A DNA stretch of 63,565 bases from assembly GCA_945956915.1 (NCBI GenBank), contig CAMFJH010000010.1, forward strand, positions 1 to 63,565. Reading direction: 5' to 3'. The notes under the pieces are model-generated. The model was not told the DNA's origin. It ran no database searches and saw only the letters and a program-made list of their open reading frames with translations. Each line of letters begins with the position of its first letter. Within the stretch, counting starts at the first letter, position 1. Source of the DNA: an uncultured Francisellaceae bacterium (GTDB lineage Bacteria; Pseudomonadota; Gammaproteobacteria; UBA6186; Azoamicaceae). The translations under genes were made by a program, and so were the position numbers. Positions 37,753 through 48,500 of the stretch are shown here, in pieces.

Positions 37753-37841
37753 GCATCACATTTCTGAGTGTTGACGCCTAACCTTGTTACATGAAACAAT
37801 CGATCTGTTTTTCGATATGTTTTTCATGAGAAGTTTTTTTA

Positions 37842-39140
37842 ATGCTTGTATACGCACACATTATTTGGAAGCACAGCATCCTGCTTCTAATTAAATTCAC
37901 CGCTTTGAATGCTGCATTATTGATAACAGCAATGATTCCTGGATGGAATGCCTCTTCTAAATTTGAATCTGAGCTAAAATCCTATGCTTCTCATGTATTT
38001 CTTGCTTTAGAACAATCTTGTGCATCAATAGAAGATTTGAAGTGTTCTATCACTTCTTACAATAAGACCAAATTTATCGAAGGAACCGTCATTAATGCAA
38101 ATGAAAATACCTACATCTATCTATTAAAAAATATATTTGACCAAGATCACACCCCTCAGGAATCCATCACCTTTCCTGATGAATCAATTATAAATAAAAT
38201 TGATATTTCAAGGGTCACTTCTTTAGATCCCAATATACGCATTGTTTTATCAATAGAGCCACAGGCAATTTTAAATAGTATCGTACCAAAATATCTACAA
38301 ACATTTTACTCATTTGAAATCAACAAGGCATTTCAACCATTACGGATGGTCACCCCAAATATATTGCTTATCACATCATCCTCCTTGCTTTCTGTGTTAT
38401 TAATGACACTATGGAAGATCAGCACGGCTTTTATATCGCAAAAAAAACAAATGCTTAAAAGAGCACATGATTTTCATGCAAATGAAAGTCCTAAAAATGC
38501 ACACCTAAGTTTTTTGCAACTTTATTCAGCCTATATGATTGAAGATTTGCATAGGGTTTTTAAAACTATAAACAGTGAAAGCAATCGTACCTCAGCATTA
38601 CAAAACCCAAACATGGTTACAATTCAAGAATCGCTGGGCACAATCATCACCTTTGGAACACTGCAAAGAAATCGTGGCAAAATTGATCTCTTTCAAAATC
38701 TACAAACAGCTATCCATTGCTTTTTTACAGAGATTTTGGCAAAAAAAATACACATCTCGCATCCTAAACTCGACAGCGCATTATATGTTCAGCAAACTGA
38801 ATTAAAAAATCTTCTTATTCTTTGCTCTATCATGCGTCTTTTCATCGTGAACCTACCCCCTAAAAGTGAGGTATTTATCAATGTTGAGGAAGATAAAGAG
38901 CAAACACTAAAACTTATTTTTTATGATAATATGCCACTGCCATGGAAAGATTTTAATGGGGAAGGAAGTGAACTTAATAACCTTGCTCACCTCTTCCTCG
39001 ATTATGAAAAAATTATCTATGCTTGCGTTGACGAAGAAATAAAGGCTGAATATGAGCATAGGGATTCAGGAAATTATTTCATACTCCAATATTCATTGAG
39101 TCGAACCACTGGGAATATCATACAGGGGAATTTTAGATGA
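37842..39140 (+). CDS. two-helix membrane sensor-like protein (432 aa)
   Basis: Not firmly recognised. Membrane segments at residues about 12-33 and 172-193 enclose a 135-residue outer domain; the rest is cytoplasmic. This is the layout of a membrane sensor kinase. The C-terminus (VFINVEEDKEQTLKLIFYDN and later YFILQYSLS) has a strand-helix pattern like a degenerate HATPase domain, but no clear phospho-acceptor His or N/G boxes. First gene of a three-gene operon: it overlaps the next gene by 4 bases. Likely senses something outside the cytoplasm and acts with the STAND protein. Confidence 0.6.
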   Translation: MLVYAHIIWKHSILLLIKFTALNAALLITAMIPGWNASSKFESELKSYASHVFLALEQSCASIEDLKCSITSYNKTKFIEGTVINANENTYIYLLKNIFDQDHTPQESITFPDESIINKIDISRVTSLDPNIRIVLSIEPQAILNSIVPKYLQTFYSFEINKAFQPLRMVTPNILLITSSSLLSVLLMTLWKISTAFISQKKQMLKRAHDFHANESPKNAHLSFLQLYSAYMIEDLHRVFKTINSESNRTSALQNPNMVTIQESLGTIITFGTLQRNRGKIDLFQNLQTAIHCFFTEILAKKIHISHPKLDSALYVQQTELKNLLILCSIMRLFIVNLPPKSEVFINVEEDKEQTLKLIFYDNMPLPWKDFNGEGSELNNLAHLFLDYEKIIYACVDEEIKAEYEHRDSGNYFILQYSLSRTTGNIIQGNFR

Positions 39141-41485
39141 AACACTTAAAGTCGATCCTTATCGCTATCGTTGCATCAGCAACATTAGTGAGTATTTGCC
39201 ACGCATCAGAGAATAAAATCCCTTTGATTTGGAATCTTTCGCAAGAATCGAAAAATATTATTGACAGAGGCGATTTCATCGACAACATCAAAAAGACCTT
39301 ATCCGAAACCCCACAAAATCAGATTGGTAAATTTTATCTTTCAGGCCCATCAGGAATAGGCAAAACCTATATCGCACGCACTTATGCCAATAACTATAGA
39401 AACCAGTATGATGTAGTCTATTTCTTTAATTCTAACATGAGCATTATAGAACAGCTCAAAAAATTCAATTTTGAATTAACTCAGATCGCAAATAACAGTG
39501 AAAATCCAACATTTAATGGCATTAATTTGGAGAATGAAGAGCCAGAAAAAATTCTATATTATGCACGCGAATTCTTCAGAACATCTAAACTTAAATGGCT
39601 GGTCATATTTGATAATATCAATACTGATTTCAATCTTGAAGCTCTAATCCCAGATCACACGAAAAGTGAAATGGGACATATCATTTTCACATCACAGGCA
39701 CACAATATCGAAGAGCATGCTATCCCGGCTCCTCTACCCACTGAAGCTTCTAGTCTAAATTTTTTAATTAAGGAGCTAAGTCTTAGAAATGATAAAAAAG
39801 AAAGTATTGCCCTACTTGCCAAAACCTTAAAAAACTATCCTATCGCCTTACATCAAGCCAGTTCTTATTTGCGTAAAAACACGACCATTACAATAAATGA
39901 ATATTTAGCTCTTTTAAGTATTGAAGAAAATCTAAATCCCTTAAAGATATCTGAAAAAGCAATATTAGCTTCTGTAAAAAATATTCAAAATACAAATCCA
40001 ATGGCCAAACAGCTGCTGAATATGATCTCCTGCATGCATAGCAAAAACATTCCTGGCAGTCTCCTTAAACACTGGTTTATCAATCAACAGATTGGCTCTT
40101 ATCATGACTTTACTCAAGCTATCGATTTAGCAATCAATTACTCATTGATAACGCCTAAAAATCTGAATTCAGATTTCTTTGAAACCCATGATTTTATCCA
40201 AGATACTATTTATAAAAGCCTAACAAATGAGGAAACAACCCAATTAAATAAATCATTAATCACAGCCCTCCGAGCCGAGTTTATGCAAGAGAGCAAATCA
40301 ATCATTAATCCGTCATTTTCTGAAATTATAGACCATGCCAAAGCGGCTTATGAACGTGGCATGAAAGAAAATAATACTTCTGATGAGTTTTTGTCTTTGC
40401 TCATAGATATTTTTGAACACAATAATACTTACAAACGGGACTTTACGTCTAGTTCTGGTTATATTACACAAATCACTCCTATTTTTAATGCTGAATACGT
40501 TAAAAATAGAGAGATTAAGTCTAGATTTTATTTAACCGCTGCCCGGTTTTATTGGCGCTTAGGAAAAATGGAACAGTGTGGAAAATACCTTGCGAATGCC
40601 GAAAAAGTAACATTGCCAACTGATATTGAAGAATATAATCGCCTTAAAATATACCAATCCGATCTTAATATCGAAATCAGCAATCTTAAACTGATGGATA
40701 AATATCTCGCCGAACTAGAGAAACATTCTGCTAAGAATGGTTATGCAAAGAAACAGGGATCTTCAGCTTATTATTACCTAATGGTTTTACATCATATGAC
40801 ACTTGCTGATAGCTTTAATCTCTGTGGCAATTTTGATGCAGCTTTGCGCAATATTGATCTCGGAATTCAAAAAGCGACTGATTACTATAAAACCAAAACC
40901 GGAGCCGAACCTCCTCTTTCCGTTATGGCTCCTTTGTATAACACGAGAAATTTCAGCCTAGTCATGAAAACCAATTCTAACAGCCAAGACAAAGATGCGA
41001 TGCTTAATTTAGTTGAAAAGATGGAGAAAACGTTCAACTCTAAACAGCACCGATTTGTCAATGTGGCTAAAATTCTTCACTCAAGAACCATCATCAATGA
41101 ATCCCCCAATAATGCCATAGAACAACTGCTATATTCCCTACAAAACTTGGAACTATGGTTTCAAGGAACCGAGGTGAACAAAGATCAAGTGCTTGCTCAT
41201 CTATCCCTAGGAAATGCTTATCTCAAGATCAATCAATTAGACAAATCTCTTTATCACTTAAACACCGCACTCAGCATATCCAAGAAAATTTTCAAAGACA
41301 TGCGCAATACTTATGTCCATGAAACCTTAGATGGCTTGGTCATAGGTTATTTAAAACAGGGGGCGGTGTTTGAAGCCCAGAACATTTATAATCTTCATAA
41401 GGAAATATTCCAAGGATCTGCTTCAAAATCCACTGGACTTTATAATAGAATTATGGAACACTACAACACTCAGGAAAAATCGTGA
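39137..41485 (+). CDS. NB-ARC/STAND NTPase with TPR repeats and a signal peptide-like N-terminus (782 aa)
   Basis: STAND NTPases are signal-driven switches found in defence, regulation and programmed cell death. Seen here: P-loop GPSGIGKT at residues 70-77, Walker B WLVIFDN at 154-160, a sensor-like HIIFTSQA near 190, and NYPIALHQAS, equivalent to the GLPLAL motif. TPR-like helical repeats follow from about 430 to 770 (LAHLSLGNAYLKINQLDKSL). Residues 1-24 (MKHLKSILIAIVASATLVSI, then CHASE) form a textbook Sec signal or membrane anchor, which is odd for an ATP-using protein because ATP is absent outside the cytoplasm. Overlaps both neighbours by 4 bases. Confidence 0.8.
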   Translation: MKHLKSILIAIVASATLVSICHASENKIPLIWNLSQESKNIIDRGDFIDNIKKTLSETPQNQIGKFYLSGPSGIGKTYIARTYANNYRNQYDVVYFFNSNMSIIEQLKKFNFELTQIANNSENPTFNGINLENEEPEKILYYAREFFRTSKLKWLVIFDNINTDFNLEALIPDHTKSEMGHIIFTSQAHNIEEHAIPAPLPTEASSLNFLIKELSLRNDKKESIALLAKTLKNYPIALHQASSYLRKNTTITINEYLALLSIEENLNPLKISEKAILASVKNIQNTNPMAKQLLNMISCMHSKNIPGSLLKHWFINQQIGSYHDFTQAIDLAINYSLITPKNLNSDFFETHDFIQDTIYKSLTNEETTQLNKSLITALRAEFMQESKSIINPSFSEIIDHAKAAYERGMKENNTSDEFLSLLIDIFEHNNTYKRDFTSSSGYITQITPIFNAEYVKNREIKSRFYLTAARFYWRLGKMEQCGKYLANAEKVTLPTDIEEYNRLKIYQSDLNIEISNLKLMDKYLAELEKHSAKNGYAKKQGSSAYYYLMVLHHMTLADSFNLCGNFDAALRNIDLGIQKATDYYKTKTGAEPPLSVMAPLYNTRNFSLVMKTNSNSQDKDAMLNLVEKMEKTFNSKQHRFVNVAKILHSRTIINESPNNAIEQLLYSLQNLELWFQGTEVNKDQVLAHLSLGNAYLKINQLDKSLYHLNTALSISKKIFKDMRNTYVHETLDGLVIGYLKQGAVFEAQNIYNLHKEIFQGSASKSTGLYNRIMEHYNTQEKS

Positions 41486-42143
41486 CCAGCACACCTAAAA
41501 ATATCATTTATTTTGACTTCACTGGAACGTTATTCGATCCATTCTTAAACATCCGGTCTATTCTCAACACCGTCTCAACAGAAATGGGCTTTAGTCATTA
41601 TGATGCCGCGGAATTAGACACAATTCCTAAAATGCCATCCATAGCCTTATTGAATGCATTTTCAGTCCCAGCTCTCGAAAAAAAAGCTGTAGTAAAAGAG
41701 GTATTGACCAGATTGGAAGAAGAAATTCATACATTGACCCAATACCGGGAATCAGAGAGTTACTTTATGCCTTACATGAACAAAATTGTTACCTGGGTAT
41801 TTTATCAAGCAATATTCATACCAATATTATGAAATGGTTGAATGTTAATAAGCTGGACATCTTTAACGACATTATCTGCATTCCATTCCAAGAAGATAAG
41901 ACCTCATACCTTCAAATGGTTAAAAATAGACTATCCGTTCACTTTCATTTTACATTTGTTTCTGATGAGGTAAAAGATCTAATGCAGGCGCATGAAGCAG
42001 GGTTTTCTTCAATAGGTGTAGCCTGGGGATTTGACACAGTCGATGTATTACAGCAGGCAAATCCTAAAGCAATTATTGCTAAATCTGAAGACTTTTTATC
42101 GATATTATCAGATAAAGTTCAAGCAATAGATAGCGACAAATAA
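41482..42143 (+). pseudogene. HAD-superfamily hydrolase, frameshifted
   Basis: Starts with GTG overlapping the STAND gene stop. The first frame gives NIIYFDFTGTLFDPF, HAD motif I with Thr instead of the second Asp (as in P-type ATPases). Near 41725-41760 the frame shifts: the correct continuation is PGIRELLYALHEQNCYLGIL followed by SSN (motif II), and then, from 41829 in the same frame, the motif IV-like VSDEVKDLMQAHEAGFSSIG. A single base change in length separates the two halves. Either a true recent inactivation or a sequencing error; the two halves are otherwise undamaged. Confidence 0.75.
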
Positions 42144-42171
42144 ATATTTTTAAGAGCACAGTCTGGCCTGA

Positions 42172-42380
42172 CAGGTTCGTCCAAATATCTACAAGCCTTA
42201 CAGCTCTCCGGGATTAACTGTTACTATAGAACCTGATGCGCAGAAAATTTTAGCAACTCATCCCGAATTAAAGCAAAAATTAGACGCAGTAAAACCCCAA
42301 GATATAGAGGTGGCATATGCTGCAGTGTTTTCAAAAGTGATAAAAATAGATGGACTTCCTTGTCCATCTACTGAGTTATT
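42172..42380 (+). pseudogene. coding remnant after the HAD gene
   Basis: One plus-strand frame reads VRPNIYKPYSSPGLTVTIEP, then DAQKILATHPELKQKLDAVK, with normal protein composition but no start; it follows directly on an in-frame stop (42169-42171). It runs into the end of the ankyrin gene on the other strand. Probably the C-terminal leftover of a lost gene. Not recognised. Confidence 0.3.
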
Positions 42381-42386
42381 TAGATA

Positions 42387-43940
42387 TTACATTAATGCAC
42401 ATTTTTCCTGTTTCTTAACACGTCCGGCGATTTGTGGCCGCTGTTGTTGTGCTTGTTTTGACTGTTTTAGCAGTAATGTATCAAGTCGTGTATTAAATTG
42501 ATTAGATGTTACTACTGCAGTTTTCAGTTGCTCGAGTACGGGTTTAGTTGAATCAAATGCATCATCATTTAAGCAGACCAGAGCAGTTGTAATTGCTTCT
42601 TTAGCCATTCTTTCGGCAGTTGCATCGGTGCATAATGTCAATCGATCTTTATATAATTCAGTGATTGCTAACGCAAAATCTCTACATAATGGAGCGTGGT
42701 CTAGTTCTACACGCCTTGTGACACGTTTGTGTTTATTTTCTTCGGTGATATCACTGATTTTTTGTACAATAGCAGCAAGTAAAGCGGTAGCAGTACCAAA
42801 TGGAGCTGGAACGTGGTCAGATAAAAGATTAATAATATCTGCGCAGGTATCTGCAGTTGAATATTGTTCACGTTTAACCATTTTGCTTTCTAATGTTTTA
42901 AATGCTAATAAAATATTATTTAATCCATGAGATAGTGCTGTATAAAAAGCTCCTCGACCACCCGGTGCTGCTAGTATGGCAGCAATTTTCGCCTCCCGTT
43001 CTGCATTTGCTTGATGTAATTGATGCATAGGCGTGACTTTAGTATTTATTTGAGCTAATTCAGTCTTTATGTGCCCCTCTACTTCAGCTACTCGACTTGA
43101 TTGCTCTGCAGCTATACGGGCTTGGATTAATAATTGAATTTCACTTAAATCATATTCAACTATCACCTCTAATTTCTTCTTTAAGTTTCGGCTGGTCATA
43201 GTGCGTTGGAAAGTTAAGACATGATTTTGGTCGCTTATGAATTGCAACGCTTTTTCGTTGTTAACAGCAATAAAAGAGGCGATAAATTTTTCAGGGGTTT
43301 GACATAGCATTAGAGGGGTAATTCCATCTACATCAGCCGTGTAAATATTAATATTCTTTAATAGCAAAGTGATAGTACTTATGTCTCCAAAATATTTTAC
43401 TTTAAAAACTCCATTAGGCAAAATTGTGCTTGCATCATTATACCAATTTTCTATTTTTGTTTGTATTGCATCCGGATTTTCATTTGTAGTACTACTCCAT
43501 CTAGTGTCTTGATAAATAAGAGCAATAGCAGACAATGATAATATAGATTGGGAAAGTGCACTCATCTCAAAATAAGTATTAACATTAATGCCGGCCTTTA
43601 AAAATTCGTTTACTATTTCTGAATCGCCTACTTTCACGGCTCTTAAAAATAAGGGGGCCTGATCGCTCTCTACAAGAAAAATATTAGCTTTGTATTGAAT
43701 TAGTTTTTTAACAGCATATGAACTAGCATAATATACAGCAGTCATTAGGGGAGGACGAGTTGATTTCTTACCATTTTGAAGAATGACAGGTTCGTTTGAG
43801 TCGGCGCCATTTGCAAGGGCGTCATCGATAGCCTGTGGGCTGTCAGAAATTATACCTTCATGTAATTTTCTATTACATGCTATTTGAATTAATTGCTGCT
43901 CATTAAGCTTTTCAGATATTTCTGTTGTAGTTAAAGCCAT
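42387..43940 (-). CDS. ankyrin-repeat protein with C-terminal CaaX box (517 aa), candidate effector
   Basis: Ankyrin-type repeats at residues about 30-130 (ISDSPQAIDDALANGADSNE, then PPLMTAVYYASSYAVKKLI, APLFLRAVKVGDSEIVNEFL) and a further one near 200-220; the middle (about 265-320) is coiled coil. The protein ends KKQEKCALM: Cys-Ala-Leu-Met is a eukaryotic CaaX prenylation box of the farnesyl type, preceded by basic residues. Bacteria do not prenylate proteins, so this points to a protein delivered into a eukaryotic host and fixed to its membranes, as in Legionella AnkB. No signal peptide. Single gene with its own promoter in the 280 bases shared with the divergent gene at 44222. Confidence 0.8.
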   Translation of the reverse strand: MALTTTEISEKLNEQQLIQIACNRKLHEGIISDSPQAIDDALANGADSNEPVILQNGKKSTRPPLMTAVYYASSYAVKKLIQYKANIFLVESDQAPLFLRAVKVGDSEIVNEFLKAGINVNTYFEMSALSQSILSLSAIALIYQDTRWSSTTNENPDAIQTKIENWYNDASTILPNGVFKVKYFGDISTITLLLKNINIYTADVDGITPLMLCQTPEKFIASFIAVNNEKALQFISDQNHVLTFQRTMTSRNLKKKLEVIVEYDLSEIQLLIQARIAAEQSSRVAEVEGHIKTELAQINTKVTPMHQLHQANAEREAKIAAILAAPGGRGAFYTALSHGLNNILLAFKTLESKMVKREQYSTADTCADIINLLSDHVPAPFGTATALLAAIVQKISDITEENKHKRVTRRVELDHAPLCRDFALAITELYKDRLTLCTDATAERMAKEAITTALVCLNDDAFDSTKPVLEQLKTAVVTSNQFNTRLDTLLLKQSKQAQQQRPQIAGRVKKQEKCALM

Positions 43941-44221
43941 TTTATTTCTCCTGTTAAATGCATTAATAAAAATCCTAAGAATACTATTATATTTGTAGTA
44001 TCACATATTTTTCAATATATGAGCCAAAAATATTTATTGCATTTATTAAAACTCATCGTCAGCTCTATGTCAACTATAAAACTACTGATAATTACATCAG
44101 TTTCATCAGTCTAAAACCGGACTAAATTGCTCTGACAAAGTTACATCAGTTAAGGAACTTATCTGAGTGTTGTGAAACTAATCTGCTTAAGAGAGTAAAA
44201 TAATTTATTTAGGGGGATAAT

Positions 44222-45109
44222 ATGCCAGAAGAACATAAAGTAATTCAAGAAGAACCACATGGTACACCTTTACAAGGCAAGAAATCTACCCAAGGAAGAA
44301 AAAAAGTCGAAACGCAAAAGCATTCAAGCAATAAAAGAGCTCAATTTGATCCATCAGAGGAAGAGGACGATATTCCTATTGAAGAACAAGAAAGTGTACC
44401 TACAAATGTAAACGAAGTCACAGAAGAAGTAACGCCTTCTGCAGCTGCTTCTACCTCTTCAACTGCAGCACCGCTTGTAGCTAAGACAACTGCACCTATC
44501 CTGCCACAACCTATGCCGGCTGAACTATCTAGCAAGGCTGTGCAGCCCGTGCAACAAGAAGCCGAACTGCGTGCGCCTACTTCTGCTACGGTAACACCTC
44601 AATTTGTTCAAAGTAAAACAACTATGCCAATTGTGGGAGTGCCTATTGCTTCTGCTACTTTTGCAATTCCATTTAAAGAATTATGTAAGAACATTGAAAA
44701 GAGTGTGGCTACTAAAACAGGCTTTGAATTTAAAGAAAACTCAACAACAGAAGGAACCTTAAAAAAATTACCAGATTTTGATGAGGTCAAAATCAAGAAA
44801 CAGGGTGATAGTGCTATGTGTATGTTCACGGGATCAAGAGGGATCGAGGAATCAACCAAGATCTTACTCGATTCCTTCATTTCAAGCGGTCAGACTAGCT
44901 TGACTATCGATGGCACTAGTCCATCTATGGTCATTACATTAGCGAAATTGGTGGAAAGAGAATTAGGAACGAACAACCCACACCAATTGACCGTTACTTT
45001 AACAAAAGATGCAAGAGCAGCTTTGGGGTCTAATACTGAGTTATTAAAGAAATTAGATGCAACCGCAAAGCCACAGCAACCATCAGCGTCACCTCCACGT
45101 ATGACGTAG
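44222..45109 (+). CDS. low-complexity protein of unknown function (295 aa), possible effector
   Basis: Not recognised. Residues 1-150 are disordered: charged (PSEEEDDIPIEEQE) then Ala/Pro/Thr/Ser-rich. Residues about 155-285 look folded (PFKELCKNIEKSVATKTGFE, then LPDFDEVKIKKQGDSAMCMF), with alternating helices and strands. AGGGGG lies 8 bases before the ATG. Divergent from the CaaX ankyrin gene. The layout, a disordered N-terminus followed by a small domain, is seen in many Legionellales effectors, but there is no specific signal here. Confidence 0.6.
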   Translation: MPEEHKVIQEEPHGTPLQGKKSTQGRKKVETQKHSSNKRAQFDPSEEEDDIPIEEQESVPTNVNEVTEEVTPSAAASTSSTAAPLVAKTTAPILPQPMPAELSSKAVQPVQQEAELRAPTSATVTPQFVQSKTTMPIVGVPIASATFAIPFKELCKNIEKSVATKTGFEFKENSTTEGTLKKLPDFDEVKIKKQGDSAMCMFTGSRGIEESTKILLDSFISSGQTSLTIDGTSPSMVITLAKLVERELGTNNPHQLTVTLTKDARAALGSNTELLKKLDATAKPQQPSASPPRMT

Positions 45110-45566
45110 AGAAATATAGGGCCATCCATTCTTTTCAATATAATGTTGAATGAAAAATAAGATAAGGGCCGTAAGAAAAGAACTTCTACTTTACATTTAA
45201 GTTCTTTGGTTACCGTTACAATAGGAGGCTTAACTTGACGCGCATGCTGTAGGAACTCCTCTTTTTCTGTATTTTTTATATATCCTTTGTACGCTCGTGA
45301 GAATAAATTTACCTTATAATTTTTCATATTTCCTCCAGCTTACATTTTTATATAAAAATCTAAATTGCTACATTTCAGATTCACCCCACAAACTGGATTA
45401 CCATTTTCGCAGAATTTTGAAAATATTGTGTATGCCTTCTTGAAAATTCTGCATCATTAAGTCTCCAAGCCAACATTAAGATCACCCATTCATTATAATC
45501 CTATATTGAGAACAATAAACGCAAAAATAATGGAAACAGAATCCGTTAAAACGAGTTATTTTTTGC
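45110..45566. other. intergenic, no gene seen
   Basis: About 450 AT-rich bases between converging genes. A minus-strand open frame (45327 down into the 44222 gene) starts with a protein-like MKNYKVNLFSRAYKGYI but soon becomes antisense to the gene at 44222; I regard it as chance or a remnant. No terminator with a clear stem is seen. Confidence 0.4.
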
Positions 45567-48500
45567 CTATTCCTTAGGTGGATGAGCAGTTACGTTTTTT
45601 ATACTCCACTGAAATCCAAGATTATCTAAAAGTATAATTCTATTATTTGCTAGTTTCTTCTGCTTATAGAGTCGCCTTTGAGTTAACACCCACTCTCCAA
45701 GCGATTTATCTTTGTATCTTTTTGAAACATTACAGTGATGATGGATTGCTTTAAATTGTTTAAGAGCTTCATAAGAAGCCTGCCAACTTGTATTTAGAGG
45801 CTCCCAATCAAATCCAATGGCGTTCATTTGCTTTATTTTAGCTTCTGATAATTTTTGTTTGTTATATAATCCCCTTTGATTCGACACCCACAATCCAAGC
45901 CATTTATCTTTATATCTTATTGGAACTTTGCAGTGATTATGGATTGCTTTAAATTGTTTAAGAGCTTCATAAGAAGCCTGCCAACTTGTATCGAAAGGGT
46001 ACCAATCAAGTCCAATGGCATTCAATAGCTTTATTTTAGCTTCTGATAACTTTTGTTTGTTATACAATCCCCTTTGAGTCAACACCCACAACCTAAGCGA
46101 TTTATCTTTGTATCTTTTTGAAACATTACAGTGATTATGGATTGATTTAAATTGTTTAAGAGCTTCATAAGAAGCCTGCCAAATTGTATCGAAAGGGTCC
46201 CAATCAAATCCAATGGCATTCAATAGCTTTATTTTAGCTTCTGATAACTTTTGTTTGTTATACAATCCCCTTTGAGTCAACACCCACAACCTAAGCGATT
46301 TATCTTTGTATCTTTTTGAAACATTACAGTGATTATGGATTGATTTAAATTGTTTAAGAGCTTTATAAGAAGCTTGCCAAATTGTATTGGCAGGATCCCA
46401 ATCAAATCCAATAGCATTCAATAGCTTTATTTTAGCTTCTGATAACTTTTGTTTGCTATACAATTGCCTTTGTTTTGATACCCACCCTCCAAGTGATTTA
46501 TCTTTATATGTTTGAGGAACATTAGAGTGATTATAGATTGCTTTAAATTGTTTAAGAGCCTCATAAGAAGTCTGCCAACTTGTATTTAATGGCTCCCAAT
46601 CAAACCCAATGGCATTCAATAACTTTATTTTGGCTTGTGATAACTTTTGTTTTCTATAAAATTGCCTTTGAATGTTCACCCATATTCCAAGCGATGTATC
46701 TTTGTAAAATCGTGGAACGTTAGAGTGATTATGGATTGCTTTAAATTGTTTAAGAGCCTCATAAGAAGTCTGCCAACTTGTATTTAATGGCTCCCAATCA
46801 AATCCAATGGCGTTCATTTGCTTTATTTTAGCTTCTGATAATTTTTGTTTATTATACAATCCCCTTTGAGTCCACACCCACTCTCCAAGCGATTTATCTT
46901 CGTATCTCGAAACATTAGAGTGATTATGAATTGCTTTAAATTTTTTAAGAGCCTCATAAGAAGCCTGCCAACTTGTATTTAAGGGGTCCCAATCAAAGCC
47001 AATGGCATTCAATAGCTTTATTTTAGCTTCCGATAATTTTTGTTTGTTATACAATCCCCTTTGAGTGCCCACCCATGTTCCAAGAGATTTATTTGTATAT
47101 GATTGAGGAACATTACAATGATTATGGATTTCTTTAAATTCTTTAAGAGCTTCATAAGCAGCTTCCCAAATTGTATTTAGGGGATCCCAATCAAAGCCAA
47201 TGGCATTCAATAGATTTATTCTAGCTTCTGATAATTTTTGTTTACTATAAAATTGCCTTTGTTTTAATACCCAACTTCTAAGATATTTATTTGTATATGA
47301 TTGAGGAAAATTGCAGTGATTATGGATTTCTTTAAATTGTTTAAGAGCTTCATAAGCAGCTTTCCAAATTGTATTTAGGGGATCCCAATCAAAGCCAATA
47401 GCATTCAATAGATTTATTCTAGCTTCTGATAATTTTTGTTTGTTATACAATCCTCTTTGAGTCCACACCCACAATCTAAGCGATTTATTTTCGTATTTCA
47501 CTGGAACATTACAGTGATGATTTTTTTCTTTAAAAGAACATAATCTTCCATACATTTCATTCCAAGAACTACCTATCTTATCAATAATTGTGACGAAGAT
47601 GATTTTCTGTAACCTTGTTTGTAGAGCCACATTGACCGTATCACTCGTAATCATCTCGATATATTGCTCTAACCCTAGTGTCAAAGCTCCATGTTTACCT
47701 TTCTCTTGTTGTAAGGTTTCAATAGTAACTTGTAAGTCTTCGTCTTGTTCGCTTAAGGCTTGTACAACTTCCCAAATATCCTCATAATCCGCTCTAAGAA
47801 TAGCATCTTCTATAGATTCCCCTTTATTTTGCTCAACAAATAGCGGTAAAAAAACATAACCACATGTTTTGCCAGGAACTTTACGCATGGCTCTGCCAAT
47901 GGCTTGAACAATATCAATTTTACTTTTTTTGGTGTTCAAAAAGGCTACCATATCAATGGCGGGTATATCGATACCCTCGGTTAAGCAGCGTGCATTAGAA
48001 ATAATAGATTTATGGCTTTTTTGAAAAGCATGCATAATTTCTTTACGTGTATGGCTTGGAATAAGACCACTAACATGTAAATTTGTGAAATAAGGTATAG
48101 CCTGGCTATGTTGCATATGTTCGCTAAAATGATAGGCTTCTTTGATGGTTCTATGAAAGGTGATGACTTTAGCAATATGAGAAGATTTTAATATCGCTTT
48201 TTTTAAAGCAATGGTTTTAGCATCTAGTTCAGATTTCTTAGCATCTTCTGAGTGCACAATGGATATCATGATTTTATAATCGGTTATGATACCTAAATTA
48301 ATAGCTGCTCTAAAGGAAAGTGTATAAGCTCTGGGTCCATAGAGCTCTTCCGAATCCATGGAATAGGCTAAGGGTGCATCACTCTCTTGATTCTTTTTTC
48401 TAATATTATAATGTTTGGGAGTGGCTGTCATAAACAAACGTTTTTGAATAGGTATGGCTTCATTGTCTAAAGCTAAGCTAAAAGAATTATTGCCAGCTGT

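Noticed and set aside
44890..45327. 145-codon minus-strand frame
   Set aside because: Mostly antisense to the gene at 44222; the non-overlapping part has no recognisable motif or ribosome binding site.
45590..47540. Regularly spaced repeats considered as a CRISPR array
   Set aside because: Units are 198 bases, in frame and coding for HA domains; no short repeat-spacer structure or cas genes.
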